Shown: positions 16,288 through 26,289, counted from the stretch's first letter. The stretch is 64,000 nucleotides of DNA from Akkermansia muciniphila (GCA_945898055.1 CAMDGV010000007.1:1-64000), one strand, 5' to 3'. Made by a program: numbers and translations. The notes: generated from the sequence alone by a model not told the origin.

Positions 16288-19200
16288 CCCCTTTTCAAAC
16301 CGAGTCGACTTACGAGGCTTCCTCTGACGGAGCTCAAGGGTTGCTTTTGTTCTCATTTTTGGAGCGTGCTACCCATCGTTGGCCTGACCAAATAGCCGTG
16401 GATGTACCCCCGAACGAGGGTCATCAAAGTCGAGTTCAGATCACTTACAAATCTCTTTCTCAGCAATCTAATACCCTCGCCCAGATCTTAGGTCAGTGGG
16501 TCAAACGAGAATGTGTCGTCGGTATTTTTCTTCCTCGAAATTCAGCCCAACTTTATATCGCTCAACTTGGGGTTTTAAAAGCAGGAGGAGCTTATACCTG
16601 TATCGATTCCAGCTTCCCGGATGAACGAGTTCGCGATGTGCTCGAAGATTCTGAAGCGGTAATGGTCCTGACCGATGTCGATGGATTGATTCGAATGCAA
16701 AGGATCGGATCCAGTATTGCAGCGGTGCTGGATGTCGGTGCGGCACTGGAATTGCGAGGAGATACTCCGGTGTCTCCACCGTTTATTCCTTGGCTTACGC
16801 CGTCGAGCCTCGCTTACGTTATCTACACTTCCGGAACGACGGGGCGACCCAAAGGCGTTCTTATTGAGCATCGAAGTATCGCGAATCTAGTCAGCGGCGA
16901 TCTAGCAGAATTTCAACTCGGCCCCGGAGATCGGGTCGGGCAAAGTTCCTCAGCCGCCTATGATTCATCCGTCGAGGAGACCTGGCTTGCATTGGCCTCG
17001 GGTGCAACGGTTGTGGTGATGGACGATGCAACAACGCGTCTCGGGCCGGATCTGGTTCCTTGGTTGCGTCGCGAAGGTATCACCGTTTTTTGTCCTCCGC
17101 CCACCCTCTTGCGCGCCTTAGGTTGCGAAAACCCTGAACAAGCCTTGCCGGATCTAAAACACCTCTATGTCGGAGGGGAAGCCCTGCCACGTGACGTCGC
17201 TGATCGATGGGCCCCGGGCCGTCGATTGATCAATGGCTATGGACCAACGGAATGTGCTGTTACCTCCTTGCGTGGCGATGTGCTAAAAGGCGGGACAATC
17301 ACCATTGGAAAACCGGTGCCAGGACTTTTGGCGTGGATACTTGATGAGTCATTAACAAGGGTGTCTGGGGAAGAGCAAGGAGAGCTTTGCCTCGGAGGTG
17401 TCGGGCTGAGTCGAGGGTATTGGAAACGCCCGGAGCTAACCGCTGAAAAATTTATTGAGCACCCACAGTTGGGGCGGCTTTATCGGACAGGGGATCTGGT
17501 TCATTGCGATAGCCAAGGACTCTATCATTTTCACGGGCGCATTGATTCTCAGGTGAAGATTCGAGGCTACCGAATTGAGTTGAGTGGGATTGAATCTCGG
17601 TTGATCGAGTGTCCTGGGGTCCGAGCTGCTGCGTGCCATGTACAAGACAAAGAAATTAACCCCATTCTGGTTGCCTTTCTTGTCCCAGAAGATCCGGCAT
17701 CGCCCCCTTCTTTTAAGGTTATTACCTCGTTACTCGAAGCGGATTTCCCCTCGTATATGGTTCCGGCAAGGTTCGGTATTTTGACCGACTTACCCACTAC
17801 AATTGGAGGTAAACTCAATCGAGCTGCATTGCCTCATCTCGAAGATGTTGATGGGCAGTCCAACCGAGTCGTTATTCCTCCTAGAAATTCGATGGAGGCA
17901 CTGCTTGAACGAGGTTTTCGCAGTATCTTACGACTCTCAGGGCCCTGTTCGGTCGAAGATGATTTCTTTAAGCAACTTGGTGGCGATTCTCTGAGTGCGG
18001 CACTTTTGGTTACCTTGCTTCGTGATGATTCCCTGACCGCGTGGGTCACGGTCCGCGATATTTATGAAGCACGCACAATCGCCGGGTTGGCGCGACGAGC
18101 ATCTGCAGCAGTCGAACCCAAGACGCTTGCTGAGGCTCCATCAAGTTCTCATCGGCAGGGGCATCCTTTTTGGGTAACCGTCGCGCAAGCGTGCTGGCTC
18201 TTGACCTTTTTTTCGATCGGGTCTTGGGGAACCTACCTTGTCGCCTTCTGGTTTCTGCCGCAAATAACTCAACGGGTTGGAGTTTTTACTGCCCTTCTTT
18301 CTGCGCCGCTGTGTTTAATTTTTGGATTTGCCCTTTATACACCGATTTCGGTGGGGTTTGCGGTGATAATGAAGCGTTTGCTGATTGGGACTTATCGCCC
18401 GATGCGCGCGCCAGTGTGGAGCGGATTTTATTTGCGGAACTGGATCGTTCAACAGTCCGTCCGTTTGGTGCCGTGGCGATCCCTTGAGGGTCCCTTCCTT
18501 CAACAGGCGGTCTTACGTGCCTTGGGCGCTCGGATTGGTCGGCGAGTTCATATTCATCGAGGTGTCAACCTCTTGATGGGCGGGTGGGATCTACTAGAAA
18601 TTGGTGATGATGTGACACTCAACCGCGACGCCGAACTAGGGCTGGTTGAATTAGACGCTGGGGAAATCGTGGTTGGGTCGGTCAGTCTTGGAGCTGGATC
18701 GACTTTGGATATTCGAGCGTCTGTTGGTAGCGGCACGGTGCTTGATTCAGGCGCTTATTTAACCGCGCTTTCGTCCTTACCCTCCGGCGGGCATATCCCC
18801 AGTAACCAGCGCTGGGACGGAATTCCGGCGCAAAAGAAAGGTCCAGCACCAGAGCGGCCTTTAGTATCGGGAGAAAGCAAAGGCCTTTCGGCGATAATGT
18901 ACGCGGTAGCGCTTTGCTTTGGACGCCTCAGTACCACCCTATTTTTGACGCTACCCTTCGCCGGTATGACTTGGATTATGTGCCGTTTGCGGGGAGTCGA
19001 TTTCCATGATTTTGGGGATTGGATTTACGGCTCGCATCCAAGCGGGGCAGCTTGTTTCTTTGGTCTAGTAGTGGTGATCATTTCTGTGCCAATCACCTTA
19101 CTATTCGGAGCCGTTTGGGTGCGTTTGATCGGGCGTGTGCCCGAGGGCAATATTCATCAATGGAGCGTGGACTTTGTGCGGGTTATGTTAAAAATAGATT

Positions 19201-20282
19201 TGGTTGAATCGGCAGGAAAGTGGCTGAGTGGCACATTATTTTGGCCCGTCTGGCTTCGGTGCGCCGGAATGAAGGTGGGTAAGGGGTGTGAAATCAGCAC
19301 GATTATCGATGTGGTTCCAGAGCACATTGAAATTGGGGAGGAGACTTTTCTGGCAGACGGTATTTATTTAGGTGGACCACGGATTCATCAAGGTGTGGTA
19401 ACCCTTGCCAAGACAAAACTCGGACGTTCAAACTTTTTAGGGAACCATGTGGTAGTATCGGCGGGGCAACGTTTACCAGACGAGATTTTGTTGGGAGTTT
19501 GCACTGTCGCGGATGACTCGATGCTTCGTGCAGGAAGTTCATGGTTTGGGCTTCCGCCCTTTGAATTACCACGACGTGAAGTTGTGGATTATGATCGAAG
19601 TTTAACCCACGAACCCACTTGGATTCGATACTGTGATCGGCTGTTTTGGGAGTTGTTGAGGTTTGCTTTGCCAGTAACCCCTTTCTTTACGCTGATTCTC
19701 TGGTATCGAGCCTTGGCAGCGGTTGACACAGCGGGCGGTTCCAGATCAATTCTGCTGACAGCTCCACTGGTAAGCTTTTGTTTAGTCAGTTCAGTTTGCT
19801 TCTTAGTTCTAGCCTTGAAGTGGTTACTCTTAGGCCGAGTTCGGCCGGGGCAGCATGCCCTGTGGTCTTGTTGGTGTAGTCGTTGGGACTTCCTCTATGT
19901 TGCTTGGGGTCAATATGCGGCCCTTCCCTTGACGACTCTCGAAGGCACCTTGCTTCTTTCTTGGTACCTGCGTGCGATGGGCATGAAGTTGGGTGCTCGA
20001 GTCGTTCTGGGGAGAGGGTTTGCCCATGTAGTCGATCCGGATATGATCCACATTGAGGAAGGCGCAACGGTTAACGCGATGTATCAAGCGCATACGTTTG
20101 AAGACCGAGTGCTTAAGCTCGATTATATCTATGTGCGACGCTGGGCCACCCTTGGCAGCAGATCCGTGCCTCTCTATGGGGCCGATGTCGGTGAGCGTAC
20201 TCATGTTGCGCCCCATAGCGTCATCATGAAGCGAGAACGGTTAATCCCAGGGCGCTACTATGTCGGGGCACCAACCCGTTAA
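16284..20282 (+). CDS. Pls/PosA-type single-module NRPS: adenylation, carrier and tandem membrane/left-handed helix domains
   Basis: 1332 residues. Adenylation domain about 30-520: A3 YTSGTTGRPKG (181-191), A4 SAAYDSSVEE (223-232), A5 NGYGPTE (317-323), A7 YRTGDL (400-405), A8 GRIDSQVKIRGYR (418-430), A10 lysine at about 510 in TTIGGKLNRAAL. Carrier domain about 540-600 with FKQLGGDSLS (phosphopantetheine Ser569). No condensation or thioesterase domain follows. Instead come three pairs of membrane segments (about 635-700, 870-950, 1120-1180), each followed by a cytoplasmic hexapeptide-repeat-like region (GARIGRRVHIHRGVN; GMKVGKGCEISTIIDV; GMKLGARVVLGRGF). This is the architecture of epsilon-poly-L-lysine synthetase Pls and delta-poly-L-ornithine synthetase PosA. 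It probably polymerises a diamino acid at the inner membrane. It is coupled to the SET gene. Confidence 0.9.
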   Translation: MTPFQTESTYEASSDGAQGLLLFSFLERATHRWPDQIAVDVPPNEGHQSRVQITYKSLSQQSNTLAQILGQWVKRECVVGIFLPRNSAQLYIAQLGVLKAGGAYTCIDSSFPDERVRDVLEDSEAVMVLTDVDGLIRMQRIGSSIAAVLDVGAALELRGDTPVSPPFIPWLTPSSLAYVIYTSGTTGRPKGVLIEHRSIANLVSGDLAEFQLGPGDRVGQSSSAAYDSSVEETWLALASGATVVVMDDATTRLGPDLVPWLRREGITVFCPPPTLLRALGCENPEQALPDLKHLYVGGEALPRDVADRWAPGRRLINGYGPTECAVTSLRGDVLKGGTITIGKPVPGLLAWILDESLTRVSGEEQGELCLGGVGLSRGYWKRPELTAEKFIEHPQLGRLYRTGDLVHCDSQGLYHFHGRIDSQVKIRGYRIELSGIESRLIECPGVRAAACHVQDKEINPILVAFLVPEDPASPPSFKVITSLLEADFPSYMVPARFGILTDLPTTIGGKLNRAALPHLEDVDGQSNRVVIPPRNSMEALLERGFRSILRLSGPCSVEDDFFKQLGGDSLSAALLVTLLRDDSLTAWVTVRDIYEARTIAGLARRASAAVEPKTLAEAPSSSHRQGHPFWVTVAQACWLLTFFSIGSWGTYLVAFWFLPQITQRVGVFTALLSAPLCLIFGFALYTPISVGFAVIMKRLLIGTYRPMRAPVWSGFYLRNWIVQQSVRLVPWRSLEGPFLQQAVLRALGARIGRRVHIHRGVNLLMGGWDLLEIGDDVTLNRDAELGLVELDAGEIVVGSVSLGAGSTLDIRASVGSGTVLDSGAYLTALSSLPSGGHIPSNQRWDGIPAQKKGPAPERPLVSGESKGLSAIMYAVALCFGRLSTTLFLTLPFAGMTWIMCRLRGVDFHDFGDWIYGSHPSGAACFFGLVVVIISVPITLLFGAVWVRLIGRVPEGNIHQWSVDFVRVMLKIDLVESAGKWLSGTLFWPVWLRCAGMKVGKGCEISTIIDVVPEHIEIGEETFLADGIYLGGPRIHQGVVTLAKTKLGRSNFLGNHVVVSAGQRLPDEILLGVCTVADDSMLRAGSSWFGLPPFELPRREVVDYDRSLTHEPTWIRYCDRLFWELLRFALPVTPFFTLILWYRALAAVDTAGGSRSILLTAPLVSFCLVSSVCFLVLALKWLLLGRVRPGQHALWSCWCSRWDFLYVAWGQYAALPLTTLEGTLLLSWYLRAMGMKLGARVVLGRGFAHVVDPDMIHIEEGATVNAMYQAHTFEDRVLKLDYIYVRRWATLGSRSVPLYGADVGERTHVAPHSVIMKRERLIPGRYYVGAPTR

Positions 20283-20350
20283 ACAGGCAGTAGCAACCGA
20301 AAGAAAGCTGGGGTTTCTAAGAAGGGTCGAAGAGGCTAAAACTTCGGTCA

Positions 20351-21007
20351 TTAACTTCTAATCGAGGGTCGCAGGGTTGTTAAAACATTGACCACGGGGT
20401 GATTAGATTCCCAGAGTTTTTCAACTAAAGGATCAGCAGAACCACCTTGGACTCGGGCAACGGCCAGCCGCCGTGCGCCCTCAAAGTAACTAAAGACGCT
20501 CACCAGTTCTAATCGAAGGGCCTTGGTAGTGCTGACTAGAAACGGGAGAGCGTTTTCATTAGCGGTGACATCAAAGGTGATTCGAGTGGAACCGGATTGC
20601 CCAGACAACAGTTTGCTAAAAGTACGAAAGATATCGGATTCTGTGACGATACCTGCCAACCGATGGTTCTGGAGGACCGGCATACCTCCGATATGGTGTT
20701 GGGTCATCATCTGAGCAGCGGCCTCAATAGGTTGGCCTGCATCGATGGTTATCACTGGCTGAGTCATGCAACTGTGGACCCGGCCAGAGGGTTGGTTTTG
20801 GTCTAGAGCGATGGCGGAAAAGGGATTTATGTTCGCCGGTAAAGCTCGAACGATATCGTGATGGCAGATGATACCCACGATCGATTCACCGTCGAGCACC
20901 ACGAGGCGTCGGATATGCCGAGAGGTCATCCGACGGACGGCTTCTAACAAAAAAGTGTCTGGTTGAACTGTCTCGACATTCTTGCTCATGCACATCTCGA
21001 CAATCAT
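20351..21007 (-). CDS. Tandem CBS-domain protein
   Basis: 218 residues with two CBS domains: about 1-60 (CMSKNVETVQPDTFLLEAVR, HIRRLVVLDGESIVGIICHH) and about 78-135 (CMTQPVITIDAGQPIEAAAQ, IGGMPVLQNHRLAGIVTESD). An extra C-terminal region of about 80 residues looks ACT-like (RLELVSVFSYFEGARRLAVA), as in AcuB-type proteins. CBS pairs bind adenine nucleotides and act as energy sensors; there is no enzyme domain attached. It converges on the NRPS gene with a 68-bp gap, and the 644 bp upstream are empty, so its promoter lies there. Confidence 0.85.
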   Translation of the reverse strand: MIVEMCMSKNVETVQPDTFLLEAVRRMTSRHIRRLVVLDGESIVGIICHHDIVRALPANINPFSAIALDQNQPSGRVHSCMTQPVITIDAGQPIEAAAQMMTQHHIGGMPVLQNHRLAGIVTESDIFRTFSKLLSGQSGSTRITFDVTANENALPFLVSTTKALRLELVSVFSYFEGARRLAVARVQGGSADPLVEKLWESNHPVVNVLTTLRPSIRS

Positions 21008-21651
21008 AGAAGCTGGGGCAGTCTAAAGAGGGTTATCAATAAAAACTCATCCGATCATTTCGCCGAAAGCGATGAAAAGTTAGAGAGCCCTTAACGATTA
21101 GGATCTTTTACCTGATGACCTTAAAAAGCAACCGATCAAATCTCTATTAGAGTAGAAATACGACAGTGCCTGATCCGTCTTGGGGTAGTGGTCTTTCGGG
21201 CAAACGCCGGTTCCGGTACGCAGGTTTGAGAAGAACCGGAGCATTGATGCGATCCGTGCCTAGGAAAGTCGTTCAGTGGCAGACCACGGCATTTGGCTGC
21301 CAAGCTCAACAATGATTGATGTCAGGTTTGGAGCCTCAGCGGAAGGAGGACATTGGCGCGACGCGCTGGTTGGAAACAAGGCTCCTTCACGAATCGCGAA
21401 GCTCCCCACTTGACGCGCCACGCCTCGAACTCACCGAATGCTGATCCTCAAAGGCGAGCCGATTCATCTCAAGCGTGCACTTTCGCGACCAGAAATCGCC
21501 TAAAAATCACTTGCCCCAATGCAACTCTACGGACTGAAAATAATATATTTCACCTTCTTTTAAGTTGGTGACGCGAGTCATTCTAGCTACTTTCCAAAAG
21601 GCTTGGTATTTGCGCTAAGGTCGAATTAATTAGGAAGACGGTAGGCGTGGG
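21008..21651. other. Gene-free interval between divergent CBS and exopolysaccharide genes
   Basis: No ORF with protein-like composition on either strand, no tRNA and no clear terminator. An imperfect inverted repeat CCGGTTC...GAACCGG lies at about 21207-21240. The interval must carry the promoters of the CBS gene and of the exopolysaccharide operon; I could not assign -35/-10 boxes with confidence. Confidence 0.5.
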
Positions 21652-23295
21652 ATGAAGATGTGGGATGACAAATCGGGAGAGAAAACTAAGCAGATGCGGT
21701 GCGTGAATCTAACACGCACGGCACTTCTTGTAGGTGTCGCCTATAGCTGCTCAAATGCTCCATCAGCGTTTGGAATGAGTGCGTCTGATCTTGATCAACT
21801 TTTCGGCTATCGCCTCAGTGGAGTTCGGGTTCTCCCCCAATTCGGCCTATCCTTCGCGTTCGACGACAATATCTTTTTCGCTGGAGAAAAATCGGAGGTA
21901 CGATTCATTGAACTTGGACCGCCTCAGTATCGGGTTGTTTCTCAAAATGGACTTTACTCGTACCAACCCACCGAGCAGAGCCCTTTCGTTCCCTATCAGG
22001 GCTTCCTCCAGCAACAGTCTTTTTCAATCTCCGCACGGCCCAGTTTACTTGCTGCATCGCCCCTCTTTTCCTCTGAGCAATCTCCGCCACCTCCATTCCA
22101 AGTTCTCAATAATTCCTTCGGGATTCTCGCCGGCTTCGCCCGTCCCGCGAGTGGATACAGCACCAATAGCATTTTCTTACAACCGAAGGTCTCTGATTTT
22201 ATCGGAACGGTAAGCCCTGGCATCAAACTGCTGTATGGATCTGCCAACTTGTTATCGGTAAGCTATCACGCGGACATTGTTCGTTACGTAGAGTTAGGAA
22301 TTGCACCGCCCTTGATGCACCGAATCGAGAGTAAATTCAGCAGTGAACCCAGCCGAATTAAGTTCGAGGTTGGCCAGTCAACCGCGTTTCTGTCCACTTT
22401 TCTGGGACGCGGTCAAAACCTTGAAAACCGAGCACAGTTAGTCGATCGCTGGATCTCAAACTTTGACGTGAGGATCACCTATGACACATCGACCAAGACG
22501 GACCTTTATCTGACGCAAAATTTCAATACAATTGATTACTCTTCCGGAGTAAATCTCTACGGGACTCAATCATGGGGGACCGGTTTCGGCGCTAGTTACA
22601 AGCCGTCCGAGAAAACTTCGTTTTTCGCCGAGGTTGGCTATGGTCGATCAACGCAGATAGCGTCTTCACTTAATCTCCCAACTCAGGCTTTTTCGCAAAC
22701 CTACAGCGGTTCAGTGGGTATCCGAGGAGAACTCACCAGACGAATCAATGGTACTGTGAGCGCTGGATACCAAGTTCGAGACGATCCAAATACCTTGACC
22801 GGAAGCTTCGGAATTCCTACCGTGGCAGTCGATATTAATTACATTCCTCGAGAGACCACAACGATCCAGCTTGGCTACGGCAGGCGCACTGGTGGCGCTA
22901 GTCAATATGCTGGCCAATCTTTGACCACGGACAACGCGCAACTAACGTTAACGCAACTTATTGGAAGACAAGGCAAGTGGAGTGCATTAACCGGAATCAA
23001 TTTCGCGTCCACTGCGTTCGGCGCCTCAACTCGGGACTTAGGCGTCGCCTATGATTTTGTCGCTGGCTCCGATGTGCGAGTTCGCACACTGCGGGAAATC
23101 AACTTACAACGAACGGACCATATTCTCAGTTTAAATGCTGGAATTTCTTATGCTCCGCGTCGTTGGCTGACAACGGCCCTTAACTATAATTTTGAGGATT
23201 ACCGACTCACTTTTAGTGACGCTGGTTTACAGGATGTGACTCTGCAAAACTACACCGCGCACCGAATTATTCTTTCTTTAAATCTGGGCTATTAA
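21652..23295 (+). CDS. Outer-membrane beta-barrel protein of exopolysaccharide locus (BBP2-like)
   Basis: 547 residues. A signal-like segment (LTRTALLVGVAYSCSNAPSA) precedes a series of alternating amphipathic strands ending in an aromatic C-terminal residue (HRIILSLNLGY), the mark of an outer-membrane barrel. Blocks such as FDVRITYDTSTKTDLYLTQN, TSFFAEVGYGRSTQIASS, INYIPRETTTIQLGYGRRTG and SLNAGISYAPRRWLTTALN resemble the putative beta-barrel porin 2 family found next to Wza/Wzc genes. It is the first gene of a three-gene export set (3 bp to the Wza-like gene). A role in polymer export or porin function is inferred from context. Confidence 0.75.
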   Translation: MKMWDDKSGEKTKQMRCVNLTRTALLVGVAYSCSNAPSAFGMSASDLDQLFGYRLSGVRVLPQFGLSFAFDDNIFFAGEKSEVRFIELGPPQYRVVSQNGLYSYQPTEQSPFVPYQGFLQQQSFSISARPSLLAASPLFSSEQSPPPPFQVLNNSFGILAGFARPASGYSTNSIFLQPKVSDFIGTVSPGIKLLYGSANLLSVSYHADIVRYVELGIAPPLMHRIESKFSSEPSRIKFEVGQSTAFLSTFLGRGQNLENRAQLVDRWISNFDVRITYDTSTKTDLYLTQNFNTIDYSSGVNLYGTQSWGTGFGASYKPSEKTSFFAEVGYGRSTQIASSLNLPTQAFSQTYSGSVGIRGELTRRINGTVSAGYQVRDDPNTLTGSFGIPTVAVDINYIPRETTTIQLGYGRRTGGASQYAGQSLTTDNAQLTLTQLIGRQGKWSALTGINFASTAFGASTRDLGVAYDFVAGSDVRVRTLREINLQRTDHILSLNAGISYAPRRWLTTALNYNFEDYRLTFSDAGLQDVTLQNYTAHRIILSLNLGY

Positions 23296-23298
23296 TTT

Positions 23299-23862
23299 AT
23301 GAAAAAGAAATCTAAAATAATATTATTGTTGTATATATTATTAGGTATTGCACCGATCTTTGGTCAAGATTCTAACCGCGTTCTCTCGTCTGGCGATATC
23401 ATTTCTATTAAGGTGGCAGAAGAAGTGGAGATGACCCAAAGAATCACAATCCCGAACGACGGTCTAGTCACTTTTTGGTTACTCGATCCGATCGTGGTAA
23501 CTAACCGTACAGTCGCCGAGGTGCGAAATACTCTGTATACGATATTGGATAAAGATTACATTATCAAACCCGCTATCTCCGTCGAAGTCGAAGTTTATTC
23601 AAAAAAGTTTATAAACCTAGTTGGTTCCTTTGTGATACCGGGTCGCAAGGAATTACCATCGGAACAACGGATTGATATTATCGATGCCTTTGCAATCGCA
23701 AGTGGTTTCAGTCCACGAGCAAACCTAAAAAAAATTATTCTTCGTCGTAATGGGCAACCAACTATTTACTCCAAAAAAGAATTGGAAGCTTTATATAAAA
23801 ATGGTAAGCGAATATTTGTTGAGGCAGATGACACCATTGAAGTTGAAGAATCAATTTTTTAA
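23299..23862 (+). CDS. Polysaccharide export protein, Wza-like (Poly_export/SLBB)
   Basis: 187 residues with signal peptide (KIILLLYILLGIAPIFGQDS). The polysaccharide-export domain reads VLSSGDIISIKVAEEVEM, RITIPNDGLVTFWLL, and then an SLBB-like repeat FINLVGSFVIPGRKELPS and ILRRNGQPTIY. Wza-type proteins form the periplasmic/outer-membrane channel for capsule or exopolysaccharide export. It is short compared with Wza (about 380 aa), but this size is common in verrucomicrobial loci. The gene is notably AT-rich (its first 50 bases are mostly A/T), unlike the beta-barrel gene in front of it. It lies 15 bp before the kinase gene. Confidence 0.88.
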   Translation: MKKKSKIILLLYILLGIAPIFGQDSNRVLSSGDIISIKVAEEVEMTQRITIPNDGLVTFWLLDPIVVTNRTVAEVRNTLYTILDKDYIIKPAISVEVEVYSKKFINLVGSFVIPGRKELPSEQRIDIIDAFAIASGFSPRANLKKIILRRNGQPTIYSKKELEALYKNGKRIFVEADDTIEVEESIF

Positions 23863-23877
23863 CTAGATTTAATTCTG

Positions 23878-26034
23878 ATGCAACAAGATTTTCAAAAAAC
23901 ACAAGATTCGGTTCAATCATTCCACCAAGATACTCTTAATATAAGGCAAGTTTGGCATTCAATTTTAGAGCGGCGGTGGTTAATTATTTCGATTTGGTTT
24001 TCGGTGATTGTGGCTGGGAGTATCTACGCGTTTAAAGCGGTTCCGATCTATGAATCGTCTATTACTTTGCAGATTGATCCTGACTCGGCAGGATTTCTCT
24101 ATTCGAAGGACCTTTATGCTGGTGGAATGGCCGATCAGAATTATGTATCGACCCAGCATCGAAATTTGCGAAGCCGCAGTCTTTTGTCTGACGTTTCTCA
24201 GGCTCTAAACCTCAAAACTGAGGATCCTCGTTACAGTAAATCGCTAGATGAAATAAGAACCCTTCAGGCGGATATTAGTATAATTCCAATTCGTCTGACT
24301 CGGCATGTTGAAGTCCAGGTGTCGCATACTTCACCACTTCAGGCTCAGAAAATTGCTAACAAAATCGGGGAGTTATTTCTACAAAAAAATCTTGATGATA
24401 AGAAACAGAAGTCGTTAGCAGGATTTAGAGTGCTGAATCAAGAAGCGGATGCTAAGGAGATAGAGTTAGAGACGATCCAGAAGCAACTTCAGAAATATAG
24501 GTCGGACAAAACGATGATATCTTTGTTGAGTGACCAAAATATTGATGGGCAAACCCTGAAAGATTCTAAGTCTGCCTACGAACAGATGCGTTCTCAGAGT
24601 GATTTGGCCTCCCAGACAGCGCAGCAGGCGCAGGAATTTATTGCTACAGGTAAGGATATTAGCGAATTTGGACCTATCGGAAAAGATGAGCAAGTGTCAT
24701 CTCTCAGGAAATCTATCAACGCAAATAATACAAAACTTGCTGCTTTGAGGACTCGATATCGCGATCGCCATCCGAAAGTTCTCCAGATTTTGACTGAAAT
24801 TCAAGCAGATACCCAGAAAGTTAAAGACGAATCAGAACGCGCTTATCGAACTTTGTTGGCTGAAGCTGAGCGAGTTAAGTCCTTGGAAGCTAATTCTCTG
24901 GAGAAATATAAAGAGTCTGAAAAGAAAATGTTTACCTTGGGTGACGCTAAGGTTCAGCATGATATTATGATGCAGAAGATGAAGCGTGTTGAAATGATTT
25001 ACGATACGATTCTCTCGAAAGCTAAGGAGTTTGATATCGGGACCAAGGATCTCTTTCAGAACCTTAAAATAGTCGAGTTGGCTACTCTTTCGGTTAAACC
25101 CGCTAGACCAAATAAGACTTTAGCATTAGCGAGTTCGATTCTAGTTGGATTAGTTTTAGCCTTGGTCGGAGCGTTTTTTATAAGTTATTTGGACGATTCT
25201 ATTAAGAGTCAAGAGGATGTTGAGAATATTCTTCATGTCCCCTTTCTTGGGTATATTCCCAATATTAAGTCCACAAGTGTAGTGGAACGTGATTTACAAG
25301 CCCATCTGCATCCTACTTCTAGTTCAGCAGAAGGTTTCCGAACTCTTAGAGCGGCGATTTCGTTAATCCGAAATTCAGAGAGAATGAAGGTGATTGCTGT
25401 AACAAGCACTATTCCTTCTGAGGGTAAATCCCTCGTTGCGTCCAATTTAGCGATTGTCACAGCCCAAACGGGTCTTCGCACCGTGTTAGTTGATGCTGAT
25501 TTAAGGCGACCATCCGTTCACAAAGCATTTCAATTACAGAGTCTCACTGGTTTGACCTCTTATTTGACTGAGAGAGTTAGTAGCATTGGCGATATTACTC
25601 ACTCGAGTGTTGTTGCTAATCTAGATATTATATGCTGTGGTTCTACTCCCTCCAATCCTTCCGAGTTAATAAGCTCACGGCGAATGGTTCAATTTCTAGA
25701 AGAGTTGTCGAAGCGGTATGATCGTATTATTCTCGATTGCCCTCCAGTTTCAGCAGTAGCGGACCCTTTGGTAGTTGGGGCCATGGCTGACGGGATTGTT
25801 TTCGTCACAAAATTTAACAAAATTCGAAAAGGCCACGCTGTTCGTTCTATACAACGAATTCAGGACTCTGGAATCAACATTATTGGATTAGTTCTTAATG
25901 ATATTGATTTTGAAGGAAAAGATTCCTATTACTACAGTTACCACTATTATCAGAACAGATATTATGCATCTCACTATAGTGGCAAGATTGCTGATTCTGC
26001 AGCAGTAACACCGCCTGTAGATTCAGTAAGCTAA
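23878..26034 (+). CDS. Wzc-type polysaccharide co-polymerase and tyrosine autokinase
   Basis: 718 residues. Wzz domain about 20-130 with the first membrane segment (WLIISIWFSVIVAGSIYAF), a long coiled coil about 185-390, a second membrane segment about 420-440 (LASSILVGLVLALVGAFFIS), and a BY-kinase domain about 490-690: Walker A STIPSEGKSLVASNL, Walker A' VLVDADLRRPSVHK, Walker B RIILDCPPVSAVADP. The C-terminus has a tyrosine cluster (YYYSYHYYQNRYY) that would be the autophosphorylation site. It controls chain length and export of exopolysaccharide at the inner membrane. No glycosyltransferase, flippase or polymerase genes follow: insertion-sequence debris starts directly after the stop, so the locus looks truncated. 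Confidence 0.92.
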   Translation: MQQDFQKTQDSVQSFHQDTLNIRQVWHSILERRWLIISIWFSVIVAGSIYAFKAVPIYESSITLQIDPDSAGFLYSKDLYAGGMADQNYVSTQHRNLRSRSLLSDVSQALNLKTEDPRYSKSLDEIRTLQADISIIPIRLTRHVEVQVSHTSPLQAQKIANKIGELFLQKNLDDKKQKSLAGFRVLNQEADAKEIELETIQKQLQKYRSDKTMISLLSDQNIDGQTLKDSKSAYEQMRSQSDLASQTAQQAQEFIATGKDISEFGPIGKDEQVSSLRKSINANNTKLAALRTRYRDRHPKVLQILTEIQADTQKVKDESERAYRTLLAEAERVKSLEANSLEKYKESEKKMFTLGDAKVQHDIMMQKMKRVEMIYDTILSKAKEFDIGTKDLFQNLKIVELATLSVKPARPNKTLALASSILVGLVLALVGAFFISYLDDSIKSQEDVENILHVPFLGYIPNIKSTSVVERDLQAHLHPTSSSAEGFRTLRAAISLIRNSERMKVIAVTSTIPSEGKSLVASNLAIVTAQTGLRTVLVDADLRRPSVHKAFQLQSLTGLTSYLTERVSSIGDITHSSVVANLDIICCGSTPSNPSELISSRRMVQFLEELSKRYDRIILDCPPVSAVADPLVVGAMADGIVFVTKFNKIRKGHAVRSIQRIQDSGINIIGLVLNDIDFEGKDSYYYSYHYYQNRYYASHYSGKIADSAAVTPPVDSVS

Positions 26035-26289
26035 GATGTTTGGAACTGCTCAGGTATACCCCTCGATGACACTGCGGCTTTGCAGCAGTGTTACGTTGGG
26101 CTGCCTTCCAAGAATTACAGGGCCGATTCCAGCGACTGGCGGACAAAGGTGGGTTTTTGAAAGATGTTATGAGGGGTTTGGTCGGGAAGGCATGTTCTGG
26201 GGCTCGAGTTGAGCAGGGTTTCGATGCGATGGACTTTCTTGGTTCCTCGCTGTTTCCAGTGGGAAGGGGGGCTTGACGGGTGACGACCG

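Noticed and set aside
21280-21310. Possible sigma-54 promoter (TGGCAG...GGCA) upstream of the exopolysaccharide genes
   Set aside because: The GG-GC spacing is nine, not ten, and the -12 box is poor; not reliable.
26088-26276. Plus-strand 62-codon ORF directly before the ISL3 fragment
   Set aside because: No recognisable domain or ribosome-binding site; probably part of the IS debris.
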